Made by a program: the position numbers and the translations under genes | The notes under the pieces: generated by a model | The model's input: the letters and a program-made list of their open reading frames with translations, nothing else | Told to the model about the DNA's origin: nothing | Database searches by the model: none | DNA from: Primula veris | Taxonomy: Eukaryota > Streptophyta > Magnoliopsida > Ericales > Primulaceae | Length of the DNA: 64,000 nt | Direction: 5' to 3' | NCBI GenBank assembly: GCA_963682055.1 | Contig: OY821740.1 | Span: 12,920,814-12,984,813 of the forward strand | Part shown: positions 46,101 through 56,249 of the stretch, one piece after another | How the letters are laid out: the number at the start of each line of letters is the position of its first letter | Position numbering within the stretch: position 1 is the first letter of the stretch

Positions 46101-49100
46101 TTGCTCTCTCAGATGCTGCAAAAAATAATTGAAACGGCGTAAGCAAAAACAGTGAAACACAGATAATTAGGACAATGGAAAAAACATTCAGAAATGTAAT
46201 TCACCCTTCTAGCAATTTTAGCAGGTGTATCAACAACTTGGGAATGATCATCTGCAAGGCAGGAGAACAAATGCTTTAATACAGAAAAAGTCCAGAGGTT
46301 ATGACTGAAAACATAGAAGTCACGAGAAAGAATTTACAACCTGAAGGACCACCCTTTTTGCTTTTTGGTGTTACTGGCTTGACATTTGCAGCTATTTGGT
46401 CCTTCTGTGGGGAAACATAATAAAATAGCAAATATATCAAAAAAGCATTCAAATTCAAAGCTATAAATCATCATAATCAGGACCAGCATTTTGTGTTTTC
46501 CTCACATCACCAGTAGTTGAACTATCCTCAGCTGGTGATTCTTGCTTATCAACTATCCATGAAGCAGACAAATTGTGTCTAAAAAAATCCAGATTTAGAG
46601 GTCCCAAGTCGTTCGTGTTTGCTGTAATGATATCAAACACCTAAATCACAAAGCATAATTAGTGTGCCACAGATAGCCAATAACAGTGAAATTAACAATC
46701 AAAAATTATTTCGTCGATAGTAACTATTTGAAGCCTGTGACCAAAAATGAGTTTTCAGCTCAAACTTGCCTCTTTCGAGAATAGAGATTTAACATGTTCT
46801 GTAGCTAACCTTGCTCTCCAGTCTACACCCTGCATACTCAAAATGGTGAACAAGAGAAACACAAACGGTCAAAGCACAAAAGCTTAAAAAAGGGTACCTG
46901 CTTAATAGAACCTCTTAATGTATCACTCTGGCCTGCAAGGAAAAATAATTATCAACATTAGATGATCGAGTACAAGTACACACACACATACATGCATATA
47001 AATACCAGTGAGGGAAGCAAGTAATCAACCGAAAAGTCTTATGAATACTCTTGTTCTGTAGTCAATGAAGGTCTCATTGAATACTCTTGTTCTGTAGTCA
47101 ATGAAGGTCTCATGAAAACTTAAAAACTGTAATTTTGAGGGGAAACCAGTACCCAGATAAATCAGCAATGTTTTTCTTCAAGCCACATATTTAAATTTGT
47201 TAAGTTTAGTAATTAAAGTTGGACATAGTGTATCAATTGATTGTTGGATCAGGTAACTTCATTAAGAAATCAGATAAATACTCCCTCATAAATCTTAGTA
47301 AGGGGTAACCATGAGTGAAGAATAATGTCGGGCATTAGAAAACTGAATAACTTTACTTCAAAGGGCTTTGAGGTGGATATTTAGGTAAACGAACACTGTA
47401 TCACAGGTAGAACTCAAGATCCAAACTTCGAGTTCAAAGAAACAATAACCCATCATTTGTTTCACATTGATGGTTATTGATGATTTGATAGTTACATTAT
47501 CAACCGAAAGAAATCCAATACGACAGATAAGTAATTTACGAATATACAAATTCCTAAAGTGATCATTTACAGTGAACAAAGATCCAAGGAGAGAGAGCTT
47601 CAAATCCGAGTTTTTTTACGCCAATGTTCTAGACTTATTTAAGCCGGACACTGTATCTTTACTGTTAGAGAGTAAACCTTAAATACTATTTCACCCAAAA
47701 TACTAAAAAGTGGCAAAACTAATTTATAAAATAAACAATAACAAGCTTAAACTAAAGTTGTTAATCAACCCTAAAAAAGCTTTTCGTACTCTTGTATCGG
47801 CTTGATTCAGTAAACTCCTAAGCAGTATAGAAAAATCCAACTGCGAAACGTAAACATCCTAATATAAGATCTGAAATTGCATACATACACACACTATAAG
47901 TTGGGTAAAAACATCTTACGTAAATTGGGGAAATGGAGTTTTTAACAATTTACTCAAAATAGTAACTATTGCAAAACTTAATTCACAAAAAAAAAAAATA
48001 ACTAGCCCAAAAAAATTTCACTAATCAACCCTAAAAAGCTTTTAATACTCTAGTTTCCAATTGGTATATCTACAAATCCAATTGTGAACTGTAAATATCC
48101 TAATATAATATCTGAAATTGAATACATACACACACTATAAGTTGGGTAAAAACACCTTACAAAAATTGGAAAAATGGAGTTTTTTACTTACTAAAAATAG
48201 TAAGTGTGGGAAAACTAAATTCACAATAACTAGCCCAAGATAAATTCACTAATCAGGCCTCTCTCTTTTTTTAATCAACATCGGCATGCTCATTATTATT
48301 ATAAATAATGTGCGCAGGTAATACAAGAGAGTCACTGCCCTTGGAACAGGCTCCAAGGGGTAAGGAAATAATACATAGCACACAATGCCCCATATACCTA
48401 AAGCCAATCTAAATTCACTAATCAGCCCTAAAAAGCTTTTAATACTCCAGTTTCCAATAAGTTCCCAATCAGTATAGCTACAAATCCAATTGTGCAATGT
48501 AAATATCCTAATAAAAGAACTGAAATTGCATACATACACACATTATAAGTTGGGTAAAAACACTTTACATAAGTTGGAAAATGGAGCTTTTGATAACTTA
48601 CTCAAAATAGTGTGGAAACTAAACTCACAAAAAGAAAAAAAAACAACTAGCCCAAAATAAAAAATTCACTAATCAACCCTAAAAAAGCTTTTAATACTCT
48701 AGTTTCCAACAGGTTTCTAATCAGTATAGCTACAAATCCAATCGTGAAATTTAAATATCCTAATAAAACAACTGAAATTGCTTACATACACACACAGACA
48801 CTATAAGTTGAGGGAAACCACTTCATATAGATAGGAAAAATAGAGCTTTTGATAATTTACTCAAAATAGTGTGGAAAAACTAAACTCACAAAAAGAAAAA
48901 AACAACTAACCCAAAATAAATTTAGTAGTGAACTTTCAAAAGCATGTAATACTCTAGTTTCCAATCAGTATAGCTACAAATCCAACTGTGAAATGTAAAT
49001 ATCCTAAAATAACATCTGAAATTGCATACATACACAACCTATAAGTTGGGTAAAAACATCTTATACAAATTGGGGAAAATGAGATTTTGATAATTTACTC

Positions 49101-49611
49101 AAAATAGCAAGTGTAGCAAAAATAATTCACAAAAAAAAAAAAACTAGCCCAAAGTAAACTCACTAGTCAACCCTAATAAATTTTAAATACTCTAATTTCC
49201 AACAAATTTCCAAATCAGTATAGCTACAAGCCCAATGATGTTTTTTTTTTAACTTTGATGCTCACTAATAAGCTCAACGTACCAATTCTTAAACAAAAAA
49301 CATAAATTTGTTTTTTGTTTTTGATAATAAAGTCTAAACTAAAAGTAAGTATTAAACATTAATTTAAATATAAGATCTGAAGTCGCATAGATATAAACAT
49401 TGCTACATACAACATGAACATAAAAACATAAATAAAGAAAGATATAAATAAATAATAATATCAGATTAAGATAGTGACCAGGAGAAGTGTAGATGCCACG
49501 TGCGAGGAAGAAGATCAAAGGGGCGAGGAGAGAGAAGAAGACGAGAACCGCAACTGAGAACCATGATCCTCCGCCGCGGCTCCGGTGACTAACGGCTCTC
49601 TTGATCGCCAT
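43104..49611 (-). CDS. GAUT1: Galacturonosyltransferase, GAUT1 type (ten exons)
   Basis: Exons in coding order: 49611-49479, 46932-46898, 46829-46770, 46640-46506, 46404-46341, 46251-46205, 46115-45781, 45272-44915, 44441-43854, 43379-43104. Phases agree throughout and give 676 residues, close to the 673 I recall for Arabidopsis GAUT1. GAUT1 transfers galacturonic acid from UDP-GalA onto homogalacturonan in the Golgi, in a complex with GAUT7. Visible: a cytosolic Arg-rich start, a signal-anchor helix (about 16-38, WFSVAVLVFFSLLAPLIFF), a stem with coiled-coil character and NAAIERSKSVDSAVLGKYS, then the GT8 domain with LFLDDD (metal-binding DxD, about 501-503), CGWAYGMN and LPPGLITFYG, ending HPYLRRCNLSG. 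The third intron has a GC donor (AG|GCAAGT); the others are GT...AG. Intron 1 (2.5 kb) holds tandem repeats. No disruption is seen. Confidence 0.95.
47690..49240. repeat. About six tandem 230- to 255-bp units in GAUT1 intron 1
   Basis: The recurring unit runs CACTAATCAACCCTAAAAA, CTTTTAATACTCTAGTTTCC, CAGTATAGCTACAAATCCAA, AAATATCCTAATA, CATACATACACACACTATAAG, TTGGGTAAAAACA. The AGTTTCC anchor falls at about 48051, 48449, 48701, 48956 and 49194, with a more diverged unit near 47800. The 398-bp gap between the first two anchors is explained by a retroposon insertion. Confidence 0.85.
48257..48409 (-). mobile_element. SINE-like or truncated non-LTR retroposon in a repeat unit
   Basis: The 153-bp insert is flanked by a 16-bp duplication TAAATTCACTAATCAG (48241-48256 and 48410-48425). 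On the minus strand it ends in an A/G-rich tail (ATTAAAAAAAGAGAGAGGCC). A long target duplication with an A-rich end indicates target-primed reverse transcription. Family not recognised; I see no convincing pol III boxes. Confidence 0.65.
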
Positions 49612-49783
49612 CGCCGCCGCGGTTTAACTACCTTGAAAAAAAGAAAAGAGAACTGATAATGATACTACTTAATAGGCTTTAATTGAAACAATAAAAGATA
49701 AAATGCGAGTGAAAATGAGTAAGATAATTACTTGATACTATAAAGCCTATAATCCACCGCTAGTGACTAGTTGGAATCCATTA

Positions 49784-49784
49784 T

Positions 49785-49833
<49 letters not shown>
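49784..49833. repeat. (TA)n(GA)n microsatellite upstream of GAUT1
   Basis: About 10 TA units are followed by about 15 GA units, some 175-220 bp upstream of the GAUT1 ATG. On the gene strand this is a CT-rich tract, common in plant core promoters and 5' UTRs. Confidence 0.9.
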
Positions 49834-49837
<4 letters not shown>

Positions 49838-50657
49838 TCTGAGAGAGTTTTGTATGTGAGTAATTATAGATAGATACATGTTTGTAATGTAATCAAAGTA
49901 TTGGGAGTGATATTTAATTTTAATAGTAATAATAATGTACATGGTTTAGTCCTTGTAGTTTTAATTACAACAATATTAATTCGGTTCATTTGATACGGTG
50001 TTCAAGATTGCTAACTGGAAAAAGAATCCATCCAGTTGTATATAAGAATGGATTATTATTTGAAGTGTTATGAAATGATCGAATAATGAATCGGAATGAC
50101 ATGTAGGGACGCTTACAAAAATACAAAAGAAATATACCGATTGTTTGAGCGATCATGAGTCAGTTTAAAGCTCATTTTGATTGATTAGATTTTTTTAATT
50201 TTCAACTGTGACCTATTTTTAATAGTATTTTCATCCGTAAAAATAAAACATCCATGATTATATGTACTATTTTTACAATGTTAAAGACCTCTTTGAAACT
50301 CAAATGTTTTATATGCGTGTTGTTTTACAATGAGTAGAAAATATATTTATGCATTGATATCAGTACTCTTCTATTTCTTTCGAGATCCATATCATGGTAG
50401 GATCTTGGTAGCATAGTATAATTAATTAACTATAACATTCTTACTTTAAAGCGGTATCACACATGGGTTAATTGATAGGTTTTATCGTTTGGAATTTCAT
50501 TGGGTCAATATTTGGGGATCAATTATGCAGTTTTCTAGAACTTGCAGCTCATACCGTTACAATTTTAACTATGATAACCAAATATATTCCTCGTTCAAAC
50601 TATGAGCACGTTGATGAATACTCCTTAATTGTAATCGACACTTTATAGCTCCTTCTA
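49834..50657. other. GAUT1 upstream region
   Basis: AT-rich; no gene or clear repeat seen. It presumably holds the GAUT1 promoter. Confidence 0.45.
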
Positions 50658-50819
50658 TAGAGAAAATTAAGGATTGGATCATGAAAACAAAACTATTTAA
50701 GAATTGGTCAGGATATAAAATTTAATTAAGGATTTGTCCATTATTTCTGAAACTAATTAAAAATTGGTCCATTACTCATTAAATATAAAACCTATCTCAA
50801 TTCTATTTATTTCATTTAT

Positions 50820-51018
50820 CACTCTCTCTCAAAAAAAAAATCCACATAAAACTACCACCACAACCTCTCATCCATCCGCCGCCTCCACCTCCGCTGCCTC
50901 CGCCTCCCCCTTCCGTCGTCTCCCGACGCTACCTCCACCACCACATGTCTTCTATTTCTCACTCTCTCTCTCTATATATATATATATATAGATATATATG
51001 TATATGTATATCTATATT

Positions 51019-51051
<33 letters not shown>

Positions 51052-51083
51052 GTGTGTGTCTATGTATATATGTATATATCTAT
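50820..51083. repeat. CT/CCG-rich stretch and long (TA)n microsatellite
   Basis: CTCTCTC and a CACCTCCGCCGCC-like stretch are followed by about 110 bp of TATATA/TGTATA repeats. The Ser/Pro-rich frame here (50764-50991) is a by-product. The Gypsy element inserted at the end of the TA tract. Confidence 0.8.
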
Positions 51084-51088
51084 ATAAT

Positions 51089-51659
51089 TGATAAAGCCAT
51101 AACTTTGGTCGGTCGTGTTAGGCTTTTCAACAATAATATAATAGTAAATCAACTGTAAACAATGACACTTCCTGATCTTTATTATTGCTCGGATTATTAT
51201 CCTTATTCGGACTATTACACTTGCTCGGATTAGTATCTCTTTTTTACAATTGTGCTCGACTTGACTATTTAATCTCTCTTCTTGGTCTTTTTCCCCTTTT
51301 ATTCGGTACTCGGTTTTATCTCTGCTCGGTTTATTTCTTGGCATGATATGCCTTGACTATTTTCTCTCTTTTCTCAACTTCTCTCTATATTTTTTGGATA
51401 GATTTCCTGGTCCATTTTTAGGAGGGGTAGTTGGCTATTTATAGGCAAATATGCCTTCTAGGATGTTGACAAATGTCTTCATCCCATGGGGTTTTTCAGA
51501 TATGAGTCCCTAGTTAAGTGGGCTTGGGCTTTTGATAGTAATACCTTATTTTCTTATAAAAGGCATAAGATGACCCATTTATGCGTTGGATACCCATTTA
51601 TAAAGTGGGTTGATTATTACCCGAATAGAATATTCGGGTCCAATTTTTATGTTCTATCA
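51089..51659 (-). repeat. 3' LTR of the Gypsy element (left side)
   Basis: 571 bp, nearly identical to 62420-62990, with a handful of substitutions. A run of CTCGGATT-like words lies at about 51190-51230. Confidence 0.93.
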
Positions 51660-51842
51660 AGTGCTCTCTGACTTCCTCGGCGTGGTTTCCATGTCGAGGG
51701 AGTCATGTTTGGTCTGTCGAGAATATTACTTCGGTCTTGTCGTTCCCAATACTTCATCGAGAAACGCAACAGACTCATGACGGTTCCATGGGGGGCCCAT
51801 TTAATGTTTCCTATCCTAATATCTTTCTTCGAAGAAAAACTC

Positions 51843-51850
51843 CTATAAAG
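51843..51850 (+). promoter_or_regulatory. TATA box of antisense gene 1
   Basis: CCTATAAAGGGG lies 54 bp before the ATG. Antisense gene 2 has the closely similar CCTATAAAAGGGG at 52470-52482, so the promoters look duplicated with the genes. Genes 3-5 have CTATAAATA, CTATAAGTA and CTATAAATG at 53414, 54691 and 55422. Confidence 0.65.
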
Positions 51851-51903
51851 GGGTGTGCCCCCTCCATAATTAGGCATTTTACTACTACTTTGCTCGTGAC
51901 GTA

Positions 51904-52224
51904 ATGGCTTTCTCTGGTTCTACTGGTGAGAGCTCCTTTAATTATATTTCTTATTTAGAAATGGAGATCAAGAAATCTCGTACCACGAATAAGAAACTCG
52001 TGGACAAGGTTTCAAATTACAAGAAAAGGTTGTCTGACATGGATTCTGATCATCATGTGACGATGGCCGATCGGGATTGGGCTTACGAGCATATAAAGAG
52101 GCTCGAGGCTAATCTGGCCAAGCAGAAGGCAGCAAAAAGGGCCTATAAGCTTGCCTTCAAGGAGTTGCATGCTCGGTCTAAACCGAGTTCGGATGACGAT
52201 GAAGAAGGCTCTTCCTCGAAATAA
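51904..52224 (+). CDS. Antisense gene 1: 106-residue coiled-coil protein
   Basis: It starts MAFSGSTGESSFNYISYLEM, is Lys/Glu-rich with heptad-like spacing (about 15-80) and ends KRAYKLAFKELHARSK plus an Asp/Ser tail. The C-terminal motif recurs in the next gene (KRAYKLALKEVYARSK), so they are paralogues. A TATA box is 54 bp upstream and AATAAAA lies at about 52300. The frame is intact. Family and function are not recognised. Confidence 0.7.
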   Translation: MAFSGSTGESSFNYISYLEMEIKKSRTTNKKLVDKVSNYKKRLSDMDSDHHVTMADRDWAYEHIKRLEANLAKQKAAKRAYKLAFKELHARSKPSSDDDEEGSSSK

Positions 52225-52528
52225 TTAGTCTTTTGTGATTTCTGTAGTAATTTCTTTTGAATGGGGAGTCTTCTCCTCAGTTGTAATCGAAGTTTTTGAA
52301 ATTAATAAAATATTTCCCTATCCTTGTTCTTGTCTGTTCATCTTCTTGATATCTTTTTGGATGACTTTAATTGGATTTGGAACTGTGGTTAATTTGCCGT
52401 AAATGCTCTTGGGAAGTTCAAGAGGTTGTATTTCTTCGAGATGACCTTTGATCTACTCCTTGTTTTCTTCCTATAAAAGGGGATTGTCCCTGTATTCTTT
52501 ATGCAATTCATTCTTTATTAACGAACAA

Positions 52529-52867
52529 ATGGCTTTTCCTCTTGAAAACTATGGTGACAACCTTCCTGAATATGTTGCTCGTTTTGAAGAGGAAGTTCAG
52601 AAGGTGCGTTATCTCGAGAAGAGGGTTGCCCGGCTGTCGGTGGAAGCTCGTCGGGCCGCCGAACTAGACGAGCGATTGGATGCCCTGGAGAAGGAGCACC
52701 AAAGGTCTTTGCTCGACAGTATTCGCGCTCGTGCTCGGATCAAAGAGCTCGAGGCCTCCAGAGATAGGCAACTTGCTTCCAAGAGGGCTTACAAACTGGC
52801 CCTTAAGGAAGTGTATGCTCGGTCGAAGGGGAAGCCAAATGACGAAGCGGGCCTTTCCACGAAATGA
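52529..52867 (+). CDS. Antisense gene 2: 112-residue coiled-coil paralogue
   Basis: It starts MAFPLENYGDNLPEYV. Residues about 15-95 are an Arg/Glu/Leu-rich coiled coil. It ends with the KRAYKLALKEVYARSK motif shared with gene 1. I chose the Met at 52529 rather than an upstream in-frame start because it lies about 50 bp after the TATA box at 52471 and matches the MAF start of gene 1. CAATAAAG lies at about 52930. Function unknown. Confidence 0.7.
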   Translation: MAFPLENYGDNLPEYVARFEEEVQKVRYLEKRVARLSVEARRAAELDERLDALEKEHQRSLLDSIRARARIKELEASRDRQLASKRAYKLALKEVYARSKGKPNDEAGLSTK

Positions 52868-53506
52868 TTTTATTGTTTTTTATTGTATTTCCTTTTACTG
52901 CTTCTTCTGTAACGAAGTATCAATCAATCAATAAAGACTTCTTTCTCTTGTTTATATCTGAACTACTTTCCCAATGCAATTTCTTTTGACTGCGCACGCT
53001 TGTGGCCTCATTAATGCTTTTTCTTGGGCCTTGCGTTTGACTTTATCCATTGGACCTTCTTACTCTTTATATCTGGGGACCAATAGGATTTCTTGAGCCT
53101 TGTGCATAAAAAAATCTTATTCACCAGAGTTTTCTTGAGCTATGTGCAAAAGATCTTAGATATTTATTTGAACTGCTGCCTTTCCCCAAAATGACGCGTG
53201 TTTCGATGCCATTATTACTTACCCTCTTTAAATATTGGTAAGAATCCAAGCGTTTTGTGAACAAGAGTGGCTTTTAATTACTCACGCTTTTTTAGAACCT
53301 TTTGGGAATCCAAACGTTTTTTCTTGAACAGATACATCTTTTAATTGTCGTCGCTTCTTAGTACCCATTGGCGAACGGTTGCGACTCTCAATACCAGCCC
53401 TCATCTAACTGATCTATAAATACCTGCTTACAGAATGGTTACATCCACAATCCTCATCATATTATTTTCCCCCATATACAGATCCTCATCTTATAATTTC
53501 CCTAAG

Positions 53507-53989
53507 ATGTCTGGTCCTTTCACCCAATCAGCATTAGCTTTGCAAGTGGAGGCTTTTGAAGCCTCCTATAGCCATGTACAAAGGCTGTTGAGGGATGCCG
53601 AGGAGGAATTGAAGGTGATGCGTTACCACCATACCGAGATGGTTCGTGAATTAACTTGGCTAAGATCCGAACTGGCTTATTGCCGACGTGCTCGTCAGGC
53701 TCTAGTCGAAGAGAATGAGATGCTAAGGGGGAATCCGACACTGAGGGGACAGGGATGTCTCTGCCGGGCCCTCTCACCGATACCGATCGACTTCCCCCTA
53801 ACCTTATCCCTTCTTTTTTTTATTTTTCTCTTCTTTTCCCCATCTTTTCCATCTCTTTCGTTTTCTTCTTTTCATTTCTCAGTTTCCCTCATTTCTTCCT
53901 CTTCCTCTTTTTTTTTTTTTTTTTTTTTTATACTCTGTTCTCTCTACTTTTCATTCTTTTCTTTTTCCCTTTCTTTTTTGTTTCATTGA
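53507..53989 (+). CDS. Antisense gene 3: coiled-coil ORF with a low-complexity tail
   Basis: It starts MSGPFTQSALALQVEAFEAS; residues up to about 80 form a coiled coil ending in ALVEENEMLRG. The frame then runs into T/C-rich simple sequence (from about 53800) that translates as Phe/Ser/Leu, so the true C-terminus is probably lost or replaced by microsatellite expansion. A TATA box is at 53414. Confidence 0.5.
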   Translation: MSGPFTQSALALQVEAFEASYSHVQRLLRDAEEELKVMRYHHTEMVRELTWLRSELAYCRRARQALVEENEMLRGNPTLRGQGCLCRALSPIPIDFPLTLSLLFFIFLFFSPSFPSLSFSSFHFSVSLISSSSSFFFFFFFILCSLYFSFFSFSLSFLFH

Positions 53990-54275
53990 CTTCCTTTTTA
54001 TTTGTCTGTTTCCTTCATTTCTTTATCTTCTTCTTATCTGTTTTTCTTTTTCTTCTGCGCCTCCTCTTTCTTTTTCTTCATCTTCTCTCCCATCACTCTT
54101 TTTCTTTTTCTTCTTTTTTGCACCACTATGATGTAACAATCAACCCTGTGATCCTAAGGGTTTTGTGTTACATCTAGGGTTTTTATCATTTTTCTTTTTG
54201 ACTCTTCTTTCTTATCACTTCTTCTTTTCTTGCACTCTTCTTCTTTTCCTCTTTTTCTTGTTTCTTATGTTTTTC
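53799..54275 (+). repeat. TTC/TTTC-rich low-complexity tract
   Basis: Several hundred bases of C/T on the + strand with TTCTTTTTC-like words and a 20-T run. It is followed by several copies of CGGATGTAATAGATTTT (about 54353-54445). Confidence 0.85.
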
Positions 54276-54799
54276 TTTTGGCGCCTCCTGCTCACTCGGC
54301 CTGCTGATATAGTCGATCTTCTTTGCCTGATCTTTTGTACTAGCTCTTCTCGGATGTAATAGGTCTTTATCTCGGATGTAACAGATTTTCTTTTCGGATG
54401 TAATAGATTTCTTTTTCGGATGTAATAGATTTTCTTTTCGGATGTACTCTGATGTAATGAACAATGATATATCCCATCTTCATTAATGAAAACTATTTTT
54501 GCCGCTTTATTTTTGCACTTCTTTTTATATTGCACCTGTGGTTTGTTGTTTGTCTGGAAGCTAGATCTTTGAATATCTCGTCTTTATTTCCTTCTGTACT
54601 GTTGTATCAGATGTCAGTAGATGTCCCCATCACTGTCGAATATAGGTGCATGCTCCCTAGTAGGTTAGGAAATATCGTGCTATCTTCGTTCTATAAGTAC
54701 TTCTCTTTTCTTTAGTAGTTTATCATCTCTCATTTTTCTTTTATTGCTTATTTCTCCCTCAGCCCCTTATTTTCTTCCGTACTATAACAATTTCCCAGA

Positions 54800-55279
54800 A
54801 TGTCTGGACATGTGGTGAGATATCATGCTCAGATGAAGGGCTTGGACACTGAGGTATCTCGGGTCCGCAGTCGGATGGCAAGGCTTGAGAAAGAGTATGG
54901 CGTTTTGGCCTTGAGCTTGTTCGGCTCTCATCCCGAAGAGACGGTGAAATGGACCGAGATTTCGGCACTGAGTCGTCAGCTCGATCACTTGTTGTCACAG
55001 AGAAATCATCTGGCCAACTCCTGGTATGATGCCGAGGAGATTTGGGACCATGCTCAAGATGAGTTTGATAACTCTCCTCAAGGCCTTGCTAGCATAATGG
55101 TAAAGAATTCTCGGCTCGTGGAACGCGTCAGGGTTCTTACCACGGAGAACAACGAGCTCTCCTCGGAGAATGACAATTTGGTCGCCATGAATGATTCCTA
55201 CCAAGCTCGGTTGAGTTGTTCTGCTCGTTTTGCTTTCTCTCGGTCTGGCAGTTCGGTTTTTCCACCCATTGATCCTTAA
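54800..55279 (+). CDS. Antisense gene 4: 159-residue coiled-coil protein
   Basis: It starts MSGHVVRYHAQMKGLDTEVS, with alternating coiled-coil segments (about 10-35, 50-75 and 105-135, the last VRVLTTENNELSSENDNLVA). A TATA-like CTATAAGTA lies 109 bp upstream. The MSG start is shared with gene 3. The frame is intact; no known domain seen. Confidence 0.65.
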   Translation: MSGHVVRYHAQMKGLDTEVSRVRSRMARLEKEYGVLALSLFGSHPEETVKWTEISALSRQLDHLLSQRNHLANSWYDAEEIWDHAQDEFDNSPQGLASIMVKNSRLVERVRVLTTENNELSSENDNLVAMNDSYQARLSCSARFAFSRSGSSVFPPIDP

Positions 55280-55514
55280 ATTGGGCTGGTTTTCATATGT
55301 ATTTCCCTTTTTGCAATTTGTGTTTTCTTTTCTGTATTTGATGAATCAGTTGTATCTTTTCGTATCTCGTTCCTGTCTTGTGAACCATTGTAACGCTTCG
55401 TACTTTGTGCCTTTTGATTCTCTATAAATGCTCCCTATTGCCTGTATCTCATTACCAATTCTTCCTCTCTCTCTTGTTTTATAATTTGTTTCTTCTAACT
55501 TGCTTTTGTTTGAG

Positions 55515-55877
55515 ATGGCTCCCATCACTAGGTCTGCCTCCAAAAAGAAAGCCCTTATGGAACAGGAGCCTACTTTTTTGCTACCTCGTCCCCCTGGTTT
55601 TGGGGAGGAGGATTTGACTCCTCTTCAACTAAAAGAAATTGAGATGTCATGGCTGAAACATGATCTCATGTGTGCTCGGACTGAAGTGAGGAGGTTTAAA
55701 CAATATTGGGACGAGGAGGGCACTGCTCGTTTCAAGGCCGAGCAAAAATGCGAGTCTCAGTCTTACGCCTTGAAACAGGCTGAGATGGCGATTTCTCGGT
55801 TGATTAGGGAAAAAGAGCGTCTGGAGGAACTTTTGGCGAAGAAGGATGTTGATATGGGGGATAGTTCGAAAAAGTAG
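55515..55877 (+). CDS. Antisense gene 5: 120-residue coiled-coil protein
   Basis: It starts MAPITRSASKKKALMEQEPT (a basic stretch, possibly nuclear or nucleic-acid binding) and continues as a charged helix to LAKKDVDMGDSSKK. The Met at 55515 is 94 bp from the TATA box at 55422. AATAAAA lies at about 55950. The frame is intact; function unknown. Confidence 0.65.
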   Translation: MAPITRSASKKKALMEQEPTFLLPRPPGFGEEDLTPLQLKEIEMSWLKHDLMCARTEVRRFKQYWDEEGTARFKAEQKCESQSYALKQAEMAISRLIREKERLEELLAKKDVDMGDSSKK

Positions 55878-56249
55878 GATGGGTGTATTTTCTTGTAAAA
55901 TTTTTCTTTTTCTGTTGTATTGTTTGTGTTTTCCCCCTTTGTGGAAGAATAAAACTTTGTCTTGCACTTGATTCTGTCTATTCTATTTTATTTGATGTTT
56001 CTCAGTATACACCGAACAATGTGCCCGGTTATCCCCCCGGAGAGCGTTGTTAGACTTGATGCTTCATGCCGTCAAGCTAGAAACGGTGTTCGTCCACCTT
56101 GTTCGGTATGCCCTTTGGGTAAGAAATGGTTGGGAGTCGAGGAACTTTATCGGGGGACATTCTCGGTGTGATAATATTGGTAGCGTATGTGGGAAGCTTT
56201 TTGTGGTAGGGTCCACTGGCCGTTTATTTAGGTCCAAAGGTTATCGGAG

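Noticed and set aside
50764..50991. Ser/Pro-rich ORF
   Set aside because: Built from CCG/CT-rich low-complexity sequence and a TA microsatellite; no supporting signals.
53755..54177. A 140-residue Phe/Leu-rich 'membrane protein'
   Set aside because: It is a translation of a T/C-rich simple-sequence tract.
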